DNA from: Prolixibacteraceae bacterium
GTDB taxonomy: Bacteria > Bacteroidota > Bacteroidia > Bacteroidales > Prolixibacteraceae
DNA: 64,000 nt
Direction: 5' to 3'
Assembly (NCBI GenBank): GCA_019163175.1
Contig: JAFLKN010000030.1
Span: 1 to 64,000 of the forward strand
Part shown: piece after piece, positions 61,102 to 64,000 of the stretch
Position numbering within the stretch: position 1 is the first letter of the stretch
Layout: every line of letters starts with the position of its first letter
The notes under the pieces: generated by a model
What the model saw: only the letters and a program-made list of their open reading frames with translations
Databases searched by the model: none
What the model was told of the DNA's origin: nothing
Position numbers and translations under genes: made by a program

Positions 61102-63732
61102 TCATCGACCAAGCCGGAATGACATTTTCAGGAGAAATACATTGTAGGGTTTATTATCAAACAAATCAGTAAGATCATTTCTGAAATTAAAGTTCCCACT
61201 GGTAATGGAATGATTGCGTGTCTGCGACCAAACCAGGAATATGGTTGAGCCGGGTTTATATTCCCACCGGACCACCATATTAGAGAGAAACTCCTTCACA
61301 TTAAAATCGGGCTGATCAAAAGAGTAGAGTAAATTTCCGCCTTGGGAAGAAACCGCGTATGATTCATTCGAGGCCTGATAAGTCAGGTCGCTGCTGTTCA
61401 AAATGCTAAATCTGTCGGAATAATGGTCGGCTCGACCATTGGTTATTCGTTTAAATTCGGTGTATTTCCCGCTGGCCAAAAATGGTTGCCCCCAGTATTG
61501 AATGCTTAAATCGGGCGTAATGTTGTAATTAACCCGCACCGATGCACTTAATGTTTTCTGATTAATCCGGGCAAAAATATAGTCGGTTTTGTTGGCATAA
61601 TCCTGCTGGGTTACATATTGAAGCTCGTCGTTATTGTGTGTAAAATCAGGAGAAAGTGTAATTTTTAGACTTTTTGATGGCCGGTATCCAAGGCTGATTC
61701 CACAGTTGATCATGCTTTTCGAATTTTCAACGTTCCCACCCAAGGTCATAAATTGCATTTCTCCGGTAATCTTTTTCTGTTCATTTGATCCGAAAGCAAA
61801 CCAGATATTTTTAGTGCCGGAATAGCGAAGAGCCGGGCCTCCTCTCAATTCGGTGGTCGAAAGCCCAGCCCCGTTTATATTTCCTCCCAAATGTAAATTC
61901 CAATAATTTTTTAGCTGGGCATGCAGGTTAATATTTCCTCCGGGGCCGGTTAAATCACCGGCAAAATTCCACTCTGTCCATTGGTTAAAATTCAGATTCA
62001 GATTCCGGAATATCGAGAAAGGTTCATAAATCCGGTAGCCAACCCAAATCACTTCCAGTATGTTATCAGCCTGACGCATGTAGCCCAAATCATTCAATTC
62101 CAATCCGGGCGACTTCCAGGTTGTTGCGGCCATAAATTTTAATTTTCCACCTATCTTCGACAGTACAATTTTTCCGCCTTGACCAGATAAACTAGTGCGG
62201 GTTGTATCAAGCTGAACATGTGTTGCATCGGGCCGCTGAAATCCATGAATCCACGATTGTTGTGTATTGGTTATGGCTTCGGCGCTACCCTCTACCCTGC
62301 TAAAATAGCTGCTCAGGTCAAATTCCCAGTCTTTGTTATGCCATTTATGCACAAAATCAAAACCGCCCGTTAAGGCTGTTTTATGCAGATAATTAAGTTG
62401 TTCTTCTTCTACATTCCGGTTTACCATGGTAAACATACCTCCCAAAATCGTATTCCCTTTATCGAAATCTTTTTGTACACGTCCGATGGAATAATTGGTA
62501 AAAGGTTCAATCATTTCTGTTCGCCGATGGCCATTGCTTATGTCTGCAAATTCTTCTGAAGTCAGGCTTTCCAAAATTCCAAGCGACCAGCCTTTTTTAG
62601 TTTTTCCGGTAATTTTAGCAGCACCCAAAATGCTTGTAAATTCAGGAGCATCAAGATATTCGTTATCATTTAATTCGGGACTATTGTGTGGCCGACGACC
62701 AATACGGCGCGAATAAAACAGATTTTCAGCAGCTAAATCTCCATCACCAAACATCAGCGGGAAACTCAGAATGTTTTTCCCTTCGATAAAGAACGGGCGC
62801 TTTTCCTGAAAAAATGTTTCAAACGAAGTCAGATTTACTTCTGAAGGATCGGCCTCAACCTGTCCGAAATCCGGATTAATTGTGAAATCGAGCGTGAGAT
62901 TATTCGTTAGCCCAATCTTGCCATCGAGTCCAACATCGAGCTGATTTTTTTTGCCCGATTGTTTGAATGGATTGCCCTGTTCCTTCTCGTAACGGTCGGT
63001 CCGGGCCACTACATACGGTGTTAAATCGGCAATTTTTCTCGACTTCAGATTTTTCAGTCCTTTCAATTCGCCAAATTGCGATGCCCAGCCTGCTGTTTTT
63101 TTTGATGATGGCTGCCAAAGACTTACCTCCTGTTTTCTGAAAAGCGAACGTCCAACCTGCAAGCCCCAGGTTTGTTCACTGTTTCCTTCAAACCGCAGCT
63201 GTGTAAGTGGAATACGCATCTCGGCATACCAACCCGACTGATCGCGACTGGTTTTGACCAACCAAATTGGATCCCAGGTTGTATCCTCATTTCCGCCGTC
63301 GTTGCTCGATATAAAATCATATTTGGTTCCTGCAGCATTTACAAAAAACGAAAAGGCAGTTCGCTTGTCGAAATACGAATCGAATTGAACCAATACCAGG
63401 TCGCCGTCTATTTCGTCACGTCGGGTGAGGCGTTGCACAATGCTATCGGCACTGGTATCCCAGGCTTTAAAACCAACATAGATGTAATTTTCGTCGAGCA
63501 AAATAGCAAACTCAGTTTTTTGCCCGGGCTTTTTTCCTTCTGAAGGTTCAAACTGGATAAAATCATCTTGCCAGACGGCTTTTTGCCAGGCAGTTTCGTT
63601 TAAACTTCCGTCTATCGAAAGTTCATTTTTGCTGCATTCGCCTGCATAATATTCTTTTTTAGGCTGAGCTTGGGCAAATGAATAAGTAGTAGTGAATAAA
63701 TATACACTAAGCGCGAGGAATCTTGTTTTCAT
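61102..63732 (-). CDS. DUF5916 outer-membrane protein with CBM9-like domain
   Basis: About 876 residues from MKTRFLALSVYLFTTT, a signal ending SFAQA. Residues 25-220 form a carbohydrate-binding-family-9-like beta-sandwich (LSIDGSLNETAWQKA, ENYIYVGFKAWD, YAEMRIPLTQLRF). The rest is the DUF5916 region, mostly an outer-membrane barrel: LTLDFTINPDFGQVEADPSEVNLTSFE, FFQEKRPFFIEGK, ending NVFLLKMSFRLGR. The motif set is classic for DUF5916 in Bacteroidota, but the function is unknown. It may start at the ATG at 63738 two codons earlier. It is a single gene separated from hexokinase by 175 bp. Confidence 0.9.
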   Translation of the reverse strand: MKTRFLALSVYLFTTTYSFAQAQPKKEYYAGECSKNELSIDGSLNETAWQKAVWQDDFIQFEPSEGKKPGQKTEFAILLDENYIYVGFKAWDTSADSIVQRLTRRDEIDGDLVLVQFDSYFDKRTAFSFFVNAAGTKYDFISSNDGGNEDTTWDPIWLVKTSRDQSGWYAEMRIPLTQLRFEGNSEQTWGLQVGRSLFRKQEVSLWQPSSKKTAGWASQFGELKGLKNLKSRKIADLTPYVVARTDRYEKEQGNPFKQSGKKNQLDVGLDGKIGLTNNLTLDFTINPDFGQVEADPSEVNLTSFETFFQEKRPFFIEGKNILSFPLMFGDGDLAAENLFYSRRIGRRPHNSPELNDNEYLDAPEFTSILGAAKITGKTKKGWSLGILESLTSEEFADISNGHRRTEMIEPFTNYSIGRVQKDFDKGNTILGGMFTMVNRNVEEEQLNYLHKTALTGGFDFVHKWHNKDWEFDLSSYFSRVEGSAEAITNTQQSWIHGFQRPDATHVQLDTTRTSLSGQGGKIVLSKIGGKLKFMAATTWKSPGLELNDLGYMRQADNILEVIWVGYRIYEPFSIFRNLNLNFNQWTEWNFAGDLTGPGGNINLHAQLKNYWNLHLGGNINGAGLSTTELRGGPALRYSGTKNIWFAFGSNEQKKITGEMQFMTLGGNVENSKSMINCGISLGYRPSKSLKITLSPDFTHNNDELQYVTQQDYANKTDYIFARINQKTLSASVRVNYNITPDLSIQYWGQPFLASGKYTEFKRITNGRADHYSDRFSILNSSDLTYQASNESYAVSSQGGNLLYSFDQPDFNVKEFLSNMVVRWEYKPGSTIFLVWSQTRNHSITSGNFNFRNDLTDLFDNKPYNVFLLKMSFRLGR

Positions 63733-63855
63733 GAACATCGTTTAATAACCTACAAGACTCCCGAAAATTAGTTTCGTTACAACAATTTTTGATTTTTTTG
63801 AAAAAAGATGGAAGTTGGCTCTGACGGAAATGCAATCAATCTCTACCTATTGTCT

Positions 63856-64000
63856 TCATTTCAACTTACTTCCTTCTATAATCAATATCCAATCTTCCAT
63901 TCCGCTATGGTTCATTCCCGGGGTAGAAATAAGTACCGATTTTTTCTTTTTCTTCGGAAACCTCATGTCGATAGGGCTGTATTTTCCTGTGATTGGATCG
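63856..64000 (-). CDS. Possible C-terminal fragment of a gene running off the window
   Basis: An open frame of 47 codons on the minus strand enters from the right edge and ends with TGA at 63856-63858: it reads DPITGKYSPIDMRFPK, a basic stretch of five Lys, and ISTPGMNHSGMEDWILIIEG. It has no recognised domain. A second frame on the same strand is also open for 31 codons (IGTYFYPGNEP), so the correct reading is uncertain. Coding status is weak. Confidence 0.3.
   Translation of the reverse strand, partial: DPITGKYSPIDMRFPKKKKKSVLISTPGMNHSGMEDWILIIEGSKLK

Noticed and set aside
1-64000. tRNA, rRNA, CRISPR array or prophage
   Set aside because: No cloverleaf, rRNA segment, regular spacer array or phage structural gene was seen by eye; a covariance search would settle small RNAs.

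Overview
The window looks like a chromosomal segment of a Bacteroidota bacterium. The evidence is a SusC/SusD pair with an ECF sigma factor and FecR anti-sigma factor, many Bacteroidota-type lipoproteins and outer-membrane barrels, several LytS/LytTR two-component systems, a two-subunit methylmalonyl-CoA mutase, and repeated matches to the Bacteroidota promoter form TTG-N17..20-TAnnTTTG. The gene mix (DUF1080 and Gfo/Idh sugar enzymes, a M19 dipeptidase, DUF5916, a polysaccharide locus) suits an environmental polymer degrader, perhaps of the Marinilabiliales, but genus cannot be read from the sequence. I saw no rRNA, tRNA, CRISPR array or prophage.

Layout. 1-2.5 kb: methylmalonyl-CoA mutase operon (mutA, then mutB cut by the window edge), with a small four-helix-bundle (23S rRNA IVP family) gene wedged between the subunits and flanked by inverted copies of a short tandem repeat. 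2.7-9.5 kb: a lipoprotein, a beta-helix protein overlapping a M19 dipeptidase, an exported-protein/barrel pair, then a lipoprotein and a LytS-type kinase. 9.4-15.2 kb: nth, a LytTR regulator, an OB-fold lipoprotein, a YdeI-family protein, an alpha/beta hydrolase and a class C beta-lactamase-like hydrolase. 15.4-20.2 kb: a HEAT-repeat protein with two DUF1080 domains followed on the same strand by a Tat-exported Gfo/Idh oxidoreductase, probably both for oxidised (3-keto) sugars. 20.4-30 kb: an outer-membrane protein, an OFA-type MFS carrier, DUF4386 and CPBP membrane proteins facing a Crp/Fnr regulator, a Pif1-like helicase and a hybrid sensor kinase. 30.3-33 kb: a DoxX/aldo-keto-reductase-like fusion with an amidohydrolase lipoprotein.

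33.8-51.7 kb is the main accessory region, a polysaccharide utilisation locus on the minus strand. In transcription order it holds a membrane-spanning LamG/SARP-like regulator, the ECF sigma factor, a GH3 enzyme, FecR, SusC with an STN domain, SusD, a CE1-like esterase, a five-bladed-propeller glycosidase, a SGNH esterase and a FAD-dependent oxidoreductase lipoprotein. A likely scheme is that glycan import by SusC/D is sensed through the STN domain, FecR releases the sigma factor, and the enzymes trim, deacylate and oxidise the glycan. GH3 carries its own promoter and terminator signals.

51.7-64 kb: DUF3810 and metallo-beta-lactamase-fold genes, then a tight six-gene operon (START domain, DUF2062, two SDR enzymes, LytS, LytTR) that looks lipid- or envelope-related, a eukaryotic-type hexokinase, and a DUF5916 outer-membrane protein. 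The strongest leads are the IVP cassette in mutAB, the transmembrane LamG-SARP regulator, and the DoxX-RR-barrel fusion.
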